Positions 39,383 through 49,731 are shown, counted from the stretch's first letter. The stretch: 64,000 nt of DNA from Hyphomicrobiales bacterium (GCA_018335895.1 JAGXQU010000056.1:1-64000); one strand, 5' to 3'. Numbers and translations: made by a program. Notes: a model not told the origin generated them from the letters alone.

Positions 39383-39529
39383 TGATCGAAAAGCAGATAA
39401 CTAGTGTTAGTGGTTCGCCTTATAGTAATACCTACGGTCTGCGAGCTTGCGCCAGGTTGCTTCAATCAGCTTCAACCTCTTTGTTAAATTGCTTGCGTGG
39501 AGTGCAACCAAGCAATTATCCTTTCCTCG

Positions 39530-39551
39530 GTGCCTGAGAAGTGCCTGAGAA
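39530..39551. repeat. Tandem GGTGCCTGAGA/AGTGCCTGAGA, putative right arm sites, element A
   Basis: Matches left pair at 6277; about 30 bp before next tRNA-half repeat. Confidence 0.7.
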
Positions 39552-39581
39552 ATTTTCAAGTGTCAGAAAAGTCCTGATTTT

Positions 39582-39618
39582 GCGGGCGTAGTTCAGTGGT
39601 AGAACGACAGCTTCCCAA
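39582..39618 (+). repeat. tRNA-Gly(CCC) 5' half, att copy 2 (A/B junction)
   Basis: 37/37 identical to 6120-6156. Confidence 0.92.
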
Positions 39619-39760
39619 GTGAAGAATTTATTTCCTCACGGCTGATCGTTTCTTCTCACGACCCACGGCAAGCTCTACTAAAGACAGCGCAATTTCCCAA
39701 TTTTGACTCCGAGGACGTACCTCGGCTCCTCAACCCGCATCGCTCTTACGCAGCGGATTT

Positions 39761-39783
39761 GGGAGCCAAATCGGAGCCAAAAA
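39761..39783. repeat. Tandem GGGAGCCAAA/CGGAGCCAAA, putative left arm sites, element B
   Basis: Directly before integrase ATG; counterpart at 60161. Confidence 0.7.
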
Positions 39784-40914
39784 ATGCCGGTTGCGCATCT
39801 CACTGACATCGTGGTGTCGCGGCTCAAACAGCCGGGCACCTACTTCGATGACCACACGCCCGCGTTCGGAATCCGAATAGGAAAGAAGCGAAAGACGTGG
39901 ATCGTAGTTCGCGGGAGAGAGCGCACCCGCACCCGCATCGGCCACTATCCAGCCATATCGCTTGCCGATGCCAGAAAGAAAGCGCTGGTGCTGCTCGGCT
40001 CTCCTGTAGAGCGCGAGGAGAAAGCCCCGTTCTTCAAAGATGCACTGGAAAAATTCTATTCGATCCATCTGCCAACGCTTAAGCCGAAGTCGCAATATCA
40101 GATTAAGCGCGCACTCGACCGCCACTTCGTTCCGAAGCTCAAGCACAAGCGGCTGAACGAGATTACTCATCGGGAGATTTGCGCAATTACTGACGCGCTT
40201 GCGCCGAATACGCCGAGCGAGGCGTGGCACGCTTTCAAGGACGCCCGGATATTTTTCAGGTGGTGTGTTCCGCGTTTCGTGAAGCATTCGCCGATGGAAG
40301 GCTTGCGCTCGCCGACACGATACGTTCCGCGAAAGCGAGTGTTGACAAACACCGAAATCGCAAAGGTATGGGAAGCGGCCGATGAAGTTGGCTATCCGTT
40401 CGGTACCGCCATCCAGCTCTCGCTCCTCTGGGGCACGCGATGGGGAGAAACAATCTCAACTCGCCGCGCTTATATCGACGAACGAGAGAAAACGATAACG
40501 CTGCCAGATACAAAGAATGGCACGGAGCATTGCTTTCCGTACGGCTTAATGACGAAAGCGATCCTCAAGACCATACCGCGCTACAACAGCACCGATCTGC
40601 TTTTCCCGGGGCGCGACATGGCCACGCCCTGGAATGGGGCGGGTAAAGCAAAATGTGAGTTTAAAGAACTCTGCGATATCGCTCCCTGGCAGCTACTCGA
40701 TCTCCGTAGGACATTCGCGACGAAGCTTGCTGAGCAAAAAGTGCCGCCTCACATCGTCGAGAGGCTACTTAATCACAAGTTAGGTACGCTCAAAGCCCAG
40801 GGCGTAATCACGGCAGTGGCTGAGGTTTACAACAGGGCGCTGTATCTGGATGAGATGCGGGACGCCATCGAGGACAGGTGGGAGCCGTTCCTAAAAAGGC
40901 TGCTAGTCTGCTGA
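39784..40914 (+). CDS. Tyrosine recombinase/integrase, element B
   Basis: MPVAHLTDIVVSRLKQPG...WQLLDLRRTFATKLAEQ. Confidence 0.9.
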   Translation: MPVAHLTDIVVSRLKQPGTYFDDHTPAFGIRIGKKRKTWIVVRGRERTRTRIGHYPAISLADARKKALVLLGSPVEREEKAPFFKDALEKFYSIHLPTLKPKSQYQIKRALDRHFVPKLKHKRLNEITHREICAITDALAPNTPSEAWHAFKDARIFFRWCVPRFVKHSPMEGLRSPTRYVPRKRVLTNTEIAKVWEAADEVGYPFGTAIQLSLLWGTRWGETISTRRAYIDEREKTITLPDTKNGTEHCFPYGLMTKAILKTIPRYNSTDLLFPGRDMATPWNGAGKAKCEFKELCDIAPWQLLDLRRTFATKLAEQKVPPHIVERLLNHKLGTLKAQGVITAVAEVYNRALYLDEMRDAIEDRWEPFLKRLLVC

Positions 40915-41451
40915 TTCTACATTGTTTTCTTCGGTGATTAGATTCAGCGCGTAAGCACTATTGCAGATTCGAGCGATTCAATATTACGAATCGCGAATGG
41001 CTAGAATGGTCGTTAAATATCAGAGTTGCCCAATCAGATTGGCCTTTCTTTACTGGGCGGCACAGAGGGTTGCGGCTCGGCCGACTGTCCAGGTCGGTCT
41101 TTCGGCCCGCGCATATATTGCTCGAAGCTTTTCAGTAAAAACAGATCACGAGACAGCAGTTAAATTCCTAGTTGGGTGGATAAGGACACTGGCGTGTGGA
41201 ACACGCATACAATGTCTCGCCGGCCAGGTAACGCGACGGCTGGCGCTAGTTTTTACATTGGTTTTGCTGAGCCTGATGTGCAGGGATTTTTCCGGAGAAC
41301 ATCAGGAACAAGACACAGTCCTCCAATTCCTTCGAGAGTTTTTTGTCGTTCGAAGGATCGGCTCTATCACAGCTCACTGAATCTCACTCCTCAACGATTT
41401 CAAACCGTTTTCGTTGAACGCGCCGCTATGCGGCATTTGGAGTGAGAACAA

Positions 41452-41781
41452 ATGATTAATTATCGGAACCGCCCGCCCAGAGGAGCAGGCGACAACAGCG
41501 ACGTAATCGAAAAAGAAAATGTCCAGTCGCCTCCAACCCAACCTTCTCTACCGGCGGGCAGAAGAGAAAGCGACGACTATCCGCTTGATAAAAAAGGAGC
41601 AGCCCACTTTCTTGGAATAAGCGTGGCCACATTTGATCGGACACGGACCAAAAAGAGGAAAGGGATTCCCGGTTATGAGTTGTTCCCGGCGGATTCTCGT
41701 CCATCGGGCAATCCGCGTGGTCACTTACGTTTCCGTCGCGACGAAATGATCCGGTGGCGGGATAGGGATGTGCTCAAGTAA
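41452..41781 (+). CDS. HTH/excisionase-like protein
   Basis: LDKKGAAHFLGISVATFDRTRTK...RFRRDEMIRWRDRD. Confidence 0.6.
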   Translation: MINYRNRPPRGAGDNSDVIEKENVQSPPTQPSLPAGRRESDDYPLDKKGAAHFLGISVATFDRTRTKKRKGIPGYELFPADSRPSGNPRGHLRFRRDEMIRWRDRDVLK

Positions 41782-41786
41782 AAAAT

Positions 41787-41820
41787 AGCGGCGGGACAAA
41801 AAATCCCGCCGCTTTCGTTT
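41787..41820 (+). terminator. Intrinsic terminator
   Basis: GCGGCGGGACAAAAAATCCCGCCGCTTTCGTTTT. Confidence 0.75.
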
Positions 41821-41899
41821 TGAGGCGGTTTGCAAATCTTCGTTCTTCGACTCTGAATTTTCGCGAGACTACGCTCCGCGTACCGAAAGGAGCGTAGTC

Positions 41900-42187
41900 A
41901 TGGAAAAACTTCTCGCACTTATCCCAATCGGGGTTATCGGCATCTTCGGATTTCTATTTATCAAGTCCGTTATGGACCAGAATGCTCGCTACCGCGAAGC
42001 CGAGCGTAAACGCGGGCTTCCTCTAACCCCCGAACAAATGGCTGAGAAAGAATTCTGGTACCGCGCTCAGTCGCGAATGCTCGATGCTGAAGGCGAATTC
42101 AAACTGAAGTCGGCAGAGCTCCAGGACATCGAGCAGTTTGTTGCTTCACGCAAAAAGCTGGAGAAAACAAATGCCAAAAGAAATTGA
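41900..42187 (+). CDS. Small membrane protein
   Basis: Single TM then charged region; overlaps next ORF. Confidence 0.55.
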   Translation: MEKLLALIPIGVIGIFGFLFIKSVMDQNARYREAERKRGLPLTPEQMAEKEFWYRAQSRMLDAEGEFKLKSAELQDIEQFVASRKKLEKTNAKRN

Positions 42188-42869
42188 GATCATCCCGCCG
42201 CCTCGTATGCCAGAACTAAAGCCGCAGCGAGCATCGGTGAGCGCTTCTGTGCCTGGAGTCAGAAGTTACGGGACGCTCGACGGCATCGAGGCTTATTTCG
42301 ATAAGCAGCGGTATATGCGGACAGGTAAGGTCGTCGATAAGTTGACGGACTTAAACCGCAAGGAAGCAGCGCTGTACAGCTCTCAGTCGGCGGCAACTAC
42401 CGAATACATCAGGCGGCAGGAAGAGTTGTTCCGATTGCAGGATTTGCCGGAACGACTCGGCCACGAACAAACGGTCCGTCGGATCGTTCGTTTCGATCAA
42501 CTATGTGAAGTCCGACACACGCATGAGTTAAACCAACAGCGTCGCCGGAAAGACTACATGCTCGGCGAAACCGAAGTTGTGCAAACAAAAGCGAAGCTCA
42601 CGCACGCGCGCACGGTACTGCTCGATGCTCAGCAGCAATACGAGGCGCAAGCTAAGTACGGCGGCACGACGCACGAATTACATCACAAGAAGCAAATCGT
42701 AGAACTGCTGCAAATCGAACTGGAAGCGGAAGAGCGCCGCGCTTTACTTCGATCCCACAATGTCGATCTTGGTGACGACGATCGAAGGCAGCGCGAGTTC
42801 GCGGAGGAAGAGTCTGAGCAATTCGAGCGAGAGTTGAGGGAAGACCTTGAAAAGATGGGTGCCAAATAG
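42171..42869 (+). CDS. Coiled-coil hypothetical protein
   Basis: Charged helical sequence between small membrane protein and ATPase genes. Confidence 0.6.
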   Translation: MPKEIEIIPPPRMPELKPQRASVSASVPGVRSYGTLDGIEAYFDKQRYMRTGKVVDKLTDLNRKEAALYSSQSAATTEYIRRQEELFRLQDLPERLGHEQTVRRIVRFDQLCEVRHTHELNQQRRRKDYMLGETEVVQTKAKLTHARTVLLDAQQQYEAQAKYGGTTHELHHKKQIVELLQIELEAEERRALLRSHNVDLGDDDRRQREFAEEESEQFERELREDLEKMGAK

Positions 42870-45024
42870 CGGTGCCGGTCGCATCGTGGACGATATTCGC
42901 CGGAGACTGAGAAAGCAGTTCCCGGCGCTGACGCGCCGCTTCGAGCAATTACCGGCTGACAGATCATCCATTGTCCTTGGCCGCTCATCCAGCGGACACA
43001 CGCTCGTCATACCCGAAAGGGCGCGGATGGAGCACGGACTGTATGTCGGCACGACGGGCAGCGGCAAAACAACGGCAATGGACCTCAGTATCCGGCAGGA
43101 CATAGCCGCCGGACGTGGCGTGCTCGTCATGGACCCGCACGGCGAGCATCCGGACAGTTTGTATCGCTCGCTCCTTTCCTGGATTAAGGAGCGAGGCTAC
43201 GACAAGAGCCGTCAGGTGCAGCTCATCGATCCAAGCGAGACGGCGTACTCGGTTGGCTTCAATCCACTCGCAAGAGACCACGATACCGACATCTCGGTTG
43301 TCGCGGGCGTTACCCTGGAAGCCTTCTCGCGGGCCTGGGGAGGCGAGGATACGTCCACTAAGCCGACTATCGAGCGTGTACTCACCACGACGTTCTCAGC
43401 GCTGTGTGAGCTCGATTTAAGCCTTGCTGAAGCGCCGCTGCTTCTTGACCGGGCGGATCGGCATAGCCTTCGACGTTACGCACTGGAGCACGTCAAAGAC
43501 CCTCACACCCTGCGCGAGCTCGAACGCCTGAACGAGCTCTCCGACGATGAGCGGCGCAAAGCCGACTTCGATATCGAAGTGCTCGGCCCCATCAATCGCC
43601 TGGCTCGATTCCTACGACCGGCCGCGATTTCGTCGATGGTCGGTCAGACTGCTGGGATCGACTTTGCGAAGGCATTCGACGAAGGCCACGTCATTCTGTG
43701 CAATCTCTCCGGCAGCAATCGCGTCTATGAAAAAGACGCTGATCTCCTTGGCCGTTTGATTACGCGCTTTGCGTTCCACCATGCAAAGCGGCGACAACAT
43801 CCAGAACGAGCCTTCTTTATCTATATGGACGAATGTCACCGCTACTTGTCCGGCGATCTGGAAAACATCCTCGCGGAAAGCCGCAAGTACGGGGTCGGCG
43901 CAATCCTCGCAACGCAATGGCTCCAGCAGCTTCGCAGCGAGAGCGAGAACATGCTTGCGGCTGTGCTGAATGCCACCAATCTAAAAACCGTATTTCGCGT
44001 CAAAGATCCAATGGAGGCAGAGCAACTTGCCGAGATGGTGATACCGTTCAATCTCGAAACGCCGGTGAGAGTTCTCGTGAAGCCGACGGTGACAGGCTAT
44101 CGGCGCATCCAACTTAAAAACGCAAGCGAATCCAAGCAATCCTCGGTAACTGACATTGATATCGAGACATTCGGTGAATCTCTTGGAAACACGCAAGTAC
44201 GAGGCGGATCGATTGCAAAATCGCACGTTCATACAAACGCTTTCTCGCACGGCGATGGTTCACAACAAGGCACAGTGCAGTCGCTAGTGAATACCGCCGG
44301 AAGATCGGGCGGGAATTCCGCTTCTCTCAATCTCGATCCCAACGGAGGATATTTTGGCCCCAACATTGTCGGCATGGGCAGCACCAGCGATGAAGGGTGG
44401 AGCGACGCGAAAGCGCGCGGCGTGACGAACAACCAAAGCACGAATACCCAGCGCAACTGGTCCGAGTCGGATGCCGACGGTGAAACGGAAATTGAGAATT
44501 GGAGCGAAGCGTTTCAGCGCGTGCTTCAATATTCGAGAGCAATCGGTAAGAATTTTACCGAAGGGCAAGGCAGCAGCCGAGGACATTCTGAAGCGCTGGA
44601 AGCAATCCTGACCGCGCTCCCGAGCGCGGTGCATAGCCGCGACAATATCCGCTATCTCGCGGGCCTACTCGTGCGGAAACTGGAGACAGGTCGCGCCGTT
44701 GCGAGCTACGTGGGCCGATACGGCATGGTCTCAGCGCTGATCCATATCCCTGCTGTAACGCAGCACAAGCTCAGCAAGGACGCGTATGTGCGTCTCAGGC
44801 AGGAAATCCTTTCTCGAAGCGCCTGGGCCATCTCAGCCCCCAAAGCGGCCGAGCTCCAGAAAGAACGCGAACTCTCATTCTTTCAGGCTTTCAAGGTTGA
44901 GGATTTTGTAGAGCCGGAAACCTTCCGGACCAAAGCGCCACCGGCAAAGCCCAAACGAGGACGTTCGAGGCCGGACGCGGCCAGCCGCCGCCGTTCACGC
45001 ACGGCCGAGAATACTCCCGATTAA
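42847..45024 (+). CDS. HerA/VirD4-like ATPase 2, element B
   Basis: YVGTTGSGKTTAMDL, VMDPHGEHPD, FIYMDECHRYLSGDLENILAESRKYG. Confidence 0.85.
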   Translation: MKRWVPNSGAGRIVDDIRRRLRKQFPALTRRFEQLPADRSSIVLGRSSSGHTLVIPERARMEHGLYVGTTGSGKTTAMDLSIRQDIAAGRGVLVMDPHGEHPDSLYRSLLSWIKERGYDKSRQVQLIDPSETAYSVGFNPLARDHDTDISVVAGVTLEAFSRAWGGEDTSTKPTIERVLTTTFSALCELDLSLAEAPLLLDRADRHSLRRYALEHVKDPHTLRELERLNELSDDERRKADFDIEVLGPINRLARFLRPAAISSMVGQTAGIDFAKAFDEGHVILCNLSGSNRVYEKDADLLGRLITRFAFHHAKRRQHPERAFFIYMDECHRYLSGDLENILAESRKYGVGAILATQWLQQLRSESENMLAAVLNATNLKTVFRVKDPMEAEQLAEMVIPFNLETPVRVLVKPTVTGYRRIQLKNASESKQSSVTDIDIETFGESLGNTQVRGGSIAKSHVHTNAFSHGDGSQQGTVQSLVNTAGRSGGNSASLNLDPNGGYFGPNIVGMGSTSDEGWSDAKARGVTNNQSTNTQRNWSESDADGETEIENWSEAFQRVLQYSRAIGKNFTEGQGSSRGHSEALEAILTALPSAVHSRDNIRYLAGLLVRKLETGRAVASYVGRYGMVSALIHIPAVTQHKLSKDAYVRLRQEILSRSAWAISAPKAAELQKERELSFFQAFKVEDFVEPETFRTKAPPAKPKRGRSRPDAASRRRSRTAENTPD

Positions 45025-45060
45025 TCGCATGGCAGCCAAACGTGGCGCGTGCATCGAGCG

Positions 45061-45104
45061 GGTCAAGGGCGGCGTAGCCGTCGCGAAGCGATGCAACCCT
45101 TGAC
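45061..45104. repeat. Inverted repeat upstream of replication-relaxation gene, oriT-like candidate
   Basis: GTCAAGGG...CCCTTGAC arms; resembles 20345-20385. Confidence 0.5.
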
Positions 45105-45168
45105 GCGTGAGAGAGCGCCACAAGCTCGCTTACGCGATGCAATTCCATTGGAGAGGTACAATACCGCT

Positions 45169-46149
45169 ATGCCGCCTCATAATGCGCAACAGGCGAAAGA
45201 GGGGAGGAAGCGCTTTGTACGCCCCTCGAAAGCGTCAAAGTTCTCACTGACGGAAAGAAACCTGGCACTCCTCGCCTATGTCTCGCAGCATCGCTTAATC
45301 GCATCCGATGATCTCGCGAAGCTCGATGGTGGCAGCGAGCAAAACGCGAAACGTGAGCTCCGTCGTCTCTGGGAGAACGGCTACGTCCTGCGACCGGCCG
45401 CGCAGCTCATGACCGCCGCGATAACCGGTCCGCAGCCAATCGTATACGGGCTCTCGAACAAGGGAGCGCGTCTGTTGCGCGATAACGGGCATCTCATCCC
45501 TGATGTAGATTGGTCCGAGAATACGCAACGCGCCGGAACCCGGTTCATCGATCACGAGGTAGCCCGAGCGCGATTTATGAGCTCGATTGAAGTAGCGGTG
45601 CGCAATCGTTCCGATATTAGGCTTCTTCGCGCCGACGACATAATTGCGAACGCTCCGGAGAAAACCCGCACATCGAAAACGCCGCTGAAATGGTCGGCTC
45701 GTGTCCCGGACAAGGGTAGGGAAGTGCCGAGCTCGATAGTGGCGGATGATTTGTTCGCGCTGGTGTTCCCAGATCAAACCGCTTCGTACTTTCTGGTAGA
45801 GATAGATCGAGGCCAAATGCCGGTTCGCCGGCATGGCGATAGTTCAATGGAAATAGTGGACGGAAAGAAAAGAACGAGGACGCACTTCAAGCACAAGCTT
45901 GCGACGTACTATCACGGCTGGCGGCAACGCCATCACGTGCAGCAGTTCGGTATCGAGCAGGTTCGTGTCATTACAGTCACCACATCGCAACAGCGCATTG
46001 AAACAATGCTCGATGCGCTGCGTGAGGTGACGGAAGGGAAGGGGAGCGATCTCTTTCTTTTCGGTCACGAAGCCGAGCTTTCCAGTGCTGATGTTGTTAC
46101 GGCTGGCTGGATTAGCGGACGAGGCGCAATCGTACGATTGGACAATTAA
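45169..46149 (+). CDS. Replication-relaxation family protein (element B)
   Basis: LTERNLALLAYVSQHRLIASDDLAKL...VYGLSNKGARLL...HEVARARFM. Confidence 0.75.
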   Translation: MPPHNAQQAKEGRKRFVRPSKASKFSLTERNLALLAYVSQHRLIASDDLAKLDGGSEQNAKRELRRLWENGYVLRPAAQLMTAAITGPQPIVYGLSNKGARLLRDNGHLIPDVDWSENTQRAGTRFIDHEVARARFMSSIEVAVRNRSDIRLLRADDIIANAPEKTRTSKTPLKWSARVPDKGREVPSSIVADDLFALVFPDQTASYFLVEIDRGQMPVRRHGDSSMEIVDGKKRTRTHFKHKLATYYHGWRQRHHVQQFGIEQVRVITVTTSQQRIETMLDALREVTEGKGSDLFLFGHEAELSSADVVTAGWISGRGAIVRLDN

Positions 46150-46281
46150 GAACCGGTTTGACAAACCGCTTTATTCATTGTGTCGCGTTAGGGGCTCGTG
46201 TTGGCGTGCTAGAATCTACTTGCTGATACTCACTCCGAAAACTTATCAGCCAACTCAGCCGCGCTCTCACGCGGCTTTTTC

Positions 46282-48156
46282 TTACTGGCACGCTACCTCG
46301 TGCAGACACTCGCCTTTATCGACGAGCTCGCCCGGTCCTTTCTCAACTTCCACTTCGACGGGATTTGCTTCGATATATGGGTCGTGGCGGATGCCGGTGA
46401 TTTGCCATGACACTCGGCCGTTTGGTTTTCCGCCGCCCAGCACGAACTGATTATTTTTGACTTCTTCCTTCACATGCAAATTCGGCATGGACTGATCGAG
46501 AGGGAAGTACTGATACCGGAAGTCTTTGTTCAGCGCCTCGAAGTAGTCCGGCAACTGAATAATCGCTTCGCCGTTCTCGTCGAGCTGAGCAATGCCGTCG
46601 TAGAGATTCTTTACATCCGGCGATTCCACGAATGAGTGATAGAGCAGGTGCGTGCGCGGCTTCTGCGGATGATCGATTACAAACGTTCCTGCGCCTTTTG
46701 AGAGTTTGTCGATAACCGCGATGTTGCGTAGAAATTTTACATTACCAATGAGAGTGATTGCGGGACCTAGACCGTAAGCTTCCGTTGGCGGAGTGAAGTT
46801 GCTAGTCCAGCGGGCAATGCCTTTAGAAATGCGGACCTCGTCAAGGGTACCGTTGAGAAATTGTGCACCGAATGCGCCGCGTCCGAAACGTACTGCGCTT
46901 GAGATGTAGTTATTGCTATCAGTGTAGGTGGAACCCTGTTGCACACCATCGAGAAAAAGTTTGGTCTGCGTGCCCGAGCGCGCCAATGCTATGTGGTACC
47001 AGGTATTGATTACCAGTGTCGTGCCGCCTGTGATGCGGTCGGCGCTGTTCATCCAGTACTTTAGCGTCGTGCCGTCTACGTAAATAGAGGGATAGATTCC
47101 TTGTGTGGAGTCGGGGCGAGGGTCGTATAGATATTGAAGGCCACTTAGGGCGTTGAATTTAACCCAAAAATCGACGGTGAAGTCCCCAGTGCCAAATTCA
47201 AAGACGCTGTTGCTAGGAATAGAGAGATAGTCTCCGCTTCCGTCGAAGCTGACGCCGTCACCACCGAACTTTGAGAACGAACTAATGTGTGCGTTTCCAT
47301 TCGCGGTTACTGTTTTCGGACTGCCGGAACTGTCGGTGAACGTCGTTGAGCCCGGTGTGCCATCCATATGCAGAAGAAGGGAACTGTTGGCGTCGGATGT
47401 GTAGGGGCTGGTCGGCGGTGTGAAATTCGCGGTCCAGCGAGCAACGCCTTTGGAAATGCGGACTTCCTCAATACTTCCAAGAAACCCAAGTCCGTTGGAC
47501 TCGGAGCCAATTCGGACTAGATCGGAATTACTCATCAAAGAAGCTGAGGTGCTGATAGTGTTGCCCAAAACACCATCTACGAACAGGTAAATGCTATTAC
47601 CACTTCTGGATATGGCTACATGCTGCCATTGATTGACGATTACAGTGCCAAAAGTCACCGCATTCGCAATATCCCCAGAGGACCCATTGCTTGAGGAATA
47701 AAAAGTGTAGAGTCCATTGTTTCCAACGCCATTGCCCTTTGTAACGATAAACGGTGCCCAGACGGATTGATTTGCGCGCTTACTTATCAACGTTCGCTGA
47801 GTCGCCGTTTCAGTCGCACGCACCCAAAAATCGATAGTGAAGTCACCCGAGCCAAAATCGAAATCAGCACTGTCGGGGACTGAAAGAAAATCGCCGCTTC
47901 CGTCAAAAAACCCGGACTGGCTGAATTTGTCTACGGCCCGTTTTGCATCGCCATTCAACGTGACAGTGTGATCTGAAAAAGAACTGTCTCGAAGCGTAGT
48001 CACGATGTTGTCACCAACGCCTCCGTGCAGAAGCAATTTCACATCATCGTCGAGGCCGCTTGCGCCAAGTGCTTTTGATACGAAAAGAGAAGTAACGATG
48101 AGAAGCGCTGCAAGGATAGCGAGAAATAACCTTCGTTCGCTTAGCCACCTCCGCAT
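46282..48156 (-). CDS. Secreted protein with two LamG/ConA-like domains
   Basis: N-terminal hydrophobic signal; repeated FDFGSGDFTIDFWV...VRISKGVARWTANFTPP; C-terminal IDHPQKPRTHLLYHSFVESPD module. Confidence 0.82.
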   Translation of the reverse strand: MRRWLSERRLFLAILAALLIVTSLFVSKALGASGLDDDVKLLLHGGVGDNIVTTLRDSSFSDHTVTLNGDAKRAVDKFSQSGFFDGSGDFLSVPDSADFDFGSGDFTIDFWVRATETATQRTLISKRANQSVWAPFIVTKGNGVGNNGLYTFYSSSNGSSGDIANAVTFGTVIVNQWQHVAISRSGNSIYLFVDGVLGNTISTSASLMSNSDLVRIGSESNGLGFLGSIEEVRISKGVARWTANFTPPTSPYTSDANSSLLLHMDGTPGSTTFTDSSGSPKTVTANGNAHISSFSKFGGDGVSFDGSGDYLSIPSNSVFEFGTGDFTVDFWVKFNALSGLQYLYDPRPDSTQGIYPSIYVDGTTLKYWMNSADRITGGTTLVINTWYHIALARSGTQTKLFLDGVQQGSTYTDSNNYISSAVRFGRGAFGAQFLNGTLDEVRISKGIARWTSNFTPPTEAYGLGPAITLIGNVKFLRNIAVIDKLSKGAGTFVIDHPQKPRTHLLYHSFVESPDVKNLYDGIAQLDENGEAIIQLPDYFEALNKDFRYQYFPLDQSMPNLHVKEEVKNNQFVLGGGKPNGRVSWQITGIRHDPYIEANPVEVEVEKGPGELVDKGECLHEVACQ

Positions 48157-48211
48157 TGATTGGATTATACACCAGCGAATTCAGGCTTTGTGCTTGCTGT
48201 ATACTAATGGT

Positions 48212-49072
48212 ATGCGGGGCCTATCGCTGTCTCAGCTCGTTTCGATTCTGTTTGTATCGTTTGTTGGGCTGCTACTCGCATCAGGGTTAGATGCTTGGGT
48301 AGGCCCTACCAACACGCCTCCGCAGGGAAATGTAGCAGCGCCCATCAATGTGGGAACTACAAGTCAGATAAAGGACGGCACTATTGGTGTCGAAGGATTA
48401 GCGGTATTTGGGACCGCGTACATTCAGACGAAACTTGGTGTTGGAATTTTGTCGCCTGTCGTTTCTATTCAGACACCTGGAAGCATAAAGATTGGAGACG
48501 GAGGAGAAGTATGCCAGTCGGTAACGGCAGGGGCGCAGCGCTACAATAGCACTACGAGGCAGATGGAATTCTGCGATGGCTCCTCCTGGAGGAGTGTGTC
48601 ATCGGGCCAAGTTCTGCACATACAGCACCGTCTTCCGGCGGGGGTGAGTCCTGGAAGTGGCACCGCCAACACATGGTATACCCGGCCGCTCAATACTGTA
48701 AGCACAAACGAAATAACCGGCGCATCGCTTGCGAACAATCGAGTAACTCTGCCAGCAGGATCGTATGAGATTAGCGCACATGTCAGCACAGGGTGCGCAA
48801 CCTATGCGTCGTATCAAGATCAGATTCGAATCCGGAATATCACCGATGGCACAACTGTTGCCGTCGGGCTGATGGGTTTCTTGGCTCGTGGCAGTACCGC
48901 AACCGGCGATGCCGGGGGCAACGCATCCTTTATCCCATACAGCCGGTTCACCATAACCGGTACCAAGAGCTTCGAGTTACAGCATTACACTTGGTACGCG
49001 ATGTATTTAGGCTGCGCATCGATTGGTGGTGAGGAGGGAGTGTACGCAGACGTTGTTATCAGGAAGTTTTGA
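48212..49072 (+). CDS. Secreted fibre-like protein resembling Patescibacteria secreted proteins
   Basis: GPTNTPPQGNVAAPINVGTTSQIKDGTIGVEGLAVFGTAYIQTKLGVG. Confidence 0.65.
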   Translation: MRGLSLSQLVSILFVSFVGLLLASGLDAWVGPTNTPPQGNVAAPINVGTTSQIKDGTIGVEGLAVFGTAYIQTKLGVGILSPVVSIQTPGSIKIGDGGEVCQSVTAGAQRYNSTTRQMEFCDGSSWRSVSSGQVLHIQHRLPAGVSPGSGTANTWYTRPLNTVSTNEITGASLANNRVTLPAGSYEISAHVSTGCATYASYQDQIRIRNITDGTTVAVGLMGFLARGSTATGDAGGNASFIPYSRFTITGTKSFELQHYTWYAMYLGCASIGGEEGVYADVVIRKF

Positions 49073-49191
49073 ATCAGCATCAGAGATACTGTTTGTGAAG
49101 ATCATCTAAGGCAGCGTCCTTGACAGAATCTCGTTTGCGTGTCGCAAAACAGATATTGTGCGACCAAGAAAATATGGCTCAACAGAGCCAA

Positions 49192-49728
49192 TTAATTATT
49201 CTCGACGTCTACTCGAAAAGTAGCTTCGCCGTCTTCAATACCCTTTTTCGCACGACGATAAGCCCAGCGAGGAATTTGGGGGCATTTGCGATTTAGCTCA
49301 TCTTTTTGCTCAGAAAAATATTTGAGCTTCTCGGTAAGAACTTGATCAGAATCATCTCGCCAACATTCAATAGCCCAAAAAATTCGGACTTTGCTCAACA
49401 AAGCGTCGTAACTGTTCCCAGCATTGAGATGAGCGGCAACTCTCTCATTGGGGTTCACGAAAGTTGCGACACCTGATAGCGCGGCCACGACGATTGAAAG
49501 CATCCCGGCGACAACGTGATCGGGATCAAATTTTGCTAATGCAGAAGCACCCGCAATCGCGGAAAGCAAAACCATGGGAATCCCAATCCATAAATGGAAA
49601 TTGCCCCAGAAATGAGAACAAACGAGATGCCCTTTTGAAGAATACAGCAAGCTCTCTTCTATCCGTTTTGCTTCTCGGATTACTTGCTCTTTAGTTTTTG
49701 AAGGCTGGAGCTCAGCGGTTGTAGTCAT
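49192..49728 (-). CDS. SLATT-domain 2TM effector (CBASS)
   Basis: EAKRIEESLLYSSKGH...2TM...AGNSYDALLSKVRIFW; directly after CD-NTase. Confidence 0.8.
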   Translation of the reverse strand: MTTTAELQPSKTKEQVIREAKRIEESLLYSSKGHLVCSHFWGNFHLWIGIPMVLLSAIAGASALAKFDPDHVVAGMLSIVVAALSGVATFVNPNERVAAHLNAGNSYDALLSKVRIFWAIECWRDDSDQVLTEKLKYFSEQKDELNRKCPQIPRWAYRRAKKGIEDGEATFRVDVENN

Positions 49729-49731
49729 ATG

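Noticed and set aside
39530-39551. Remnant of a decayed fourth integrase start at the GTGCCTGAGA pair
   Set aside because: Following sequence does not encode an integrase N-terminus; B shows its own repeat pair at the same place, so right-arm sites fit better
40961-41445. Two overlapping ORFs after the element B integrase
   Set aside because: No coherent domain and overlapping frames; too weak to call as genes
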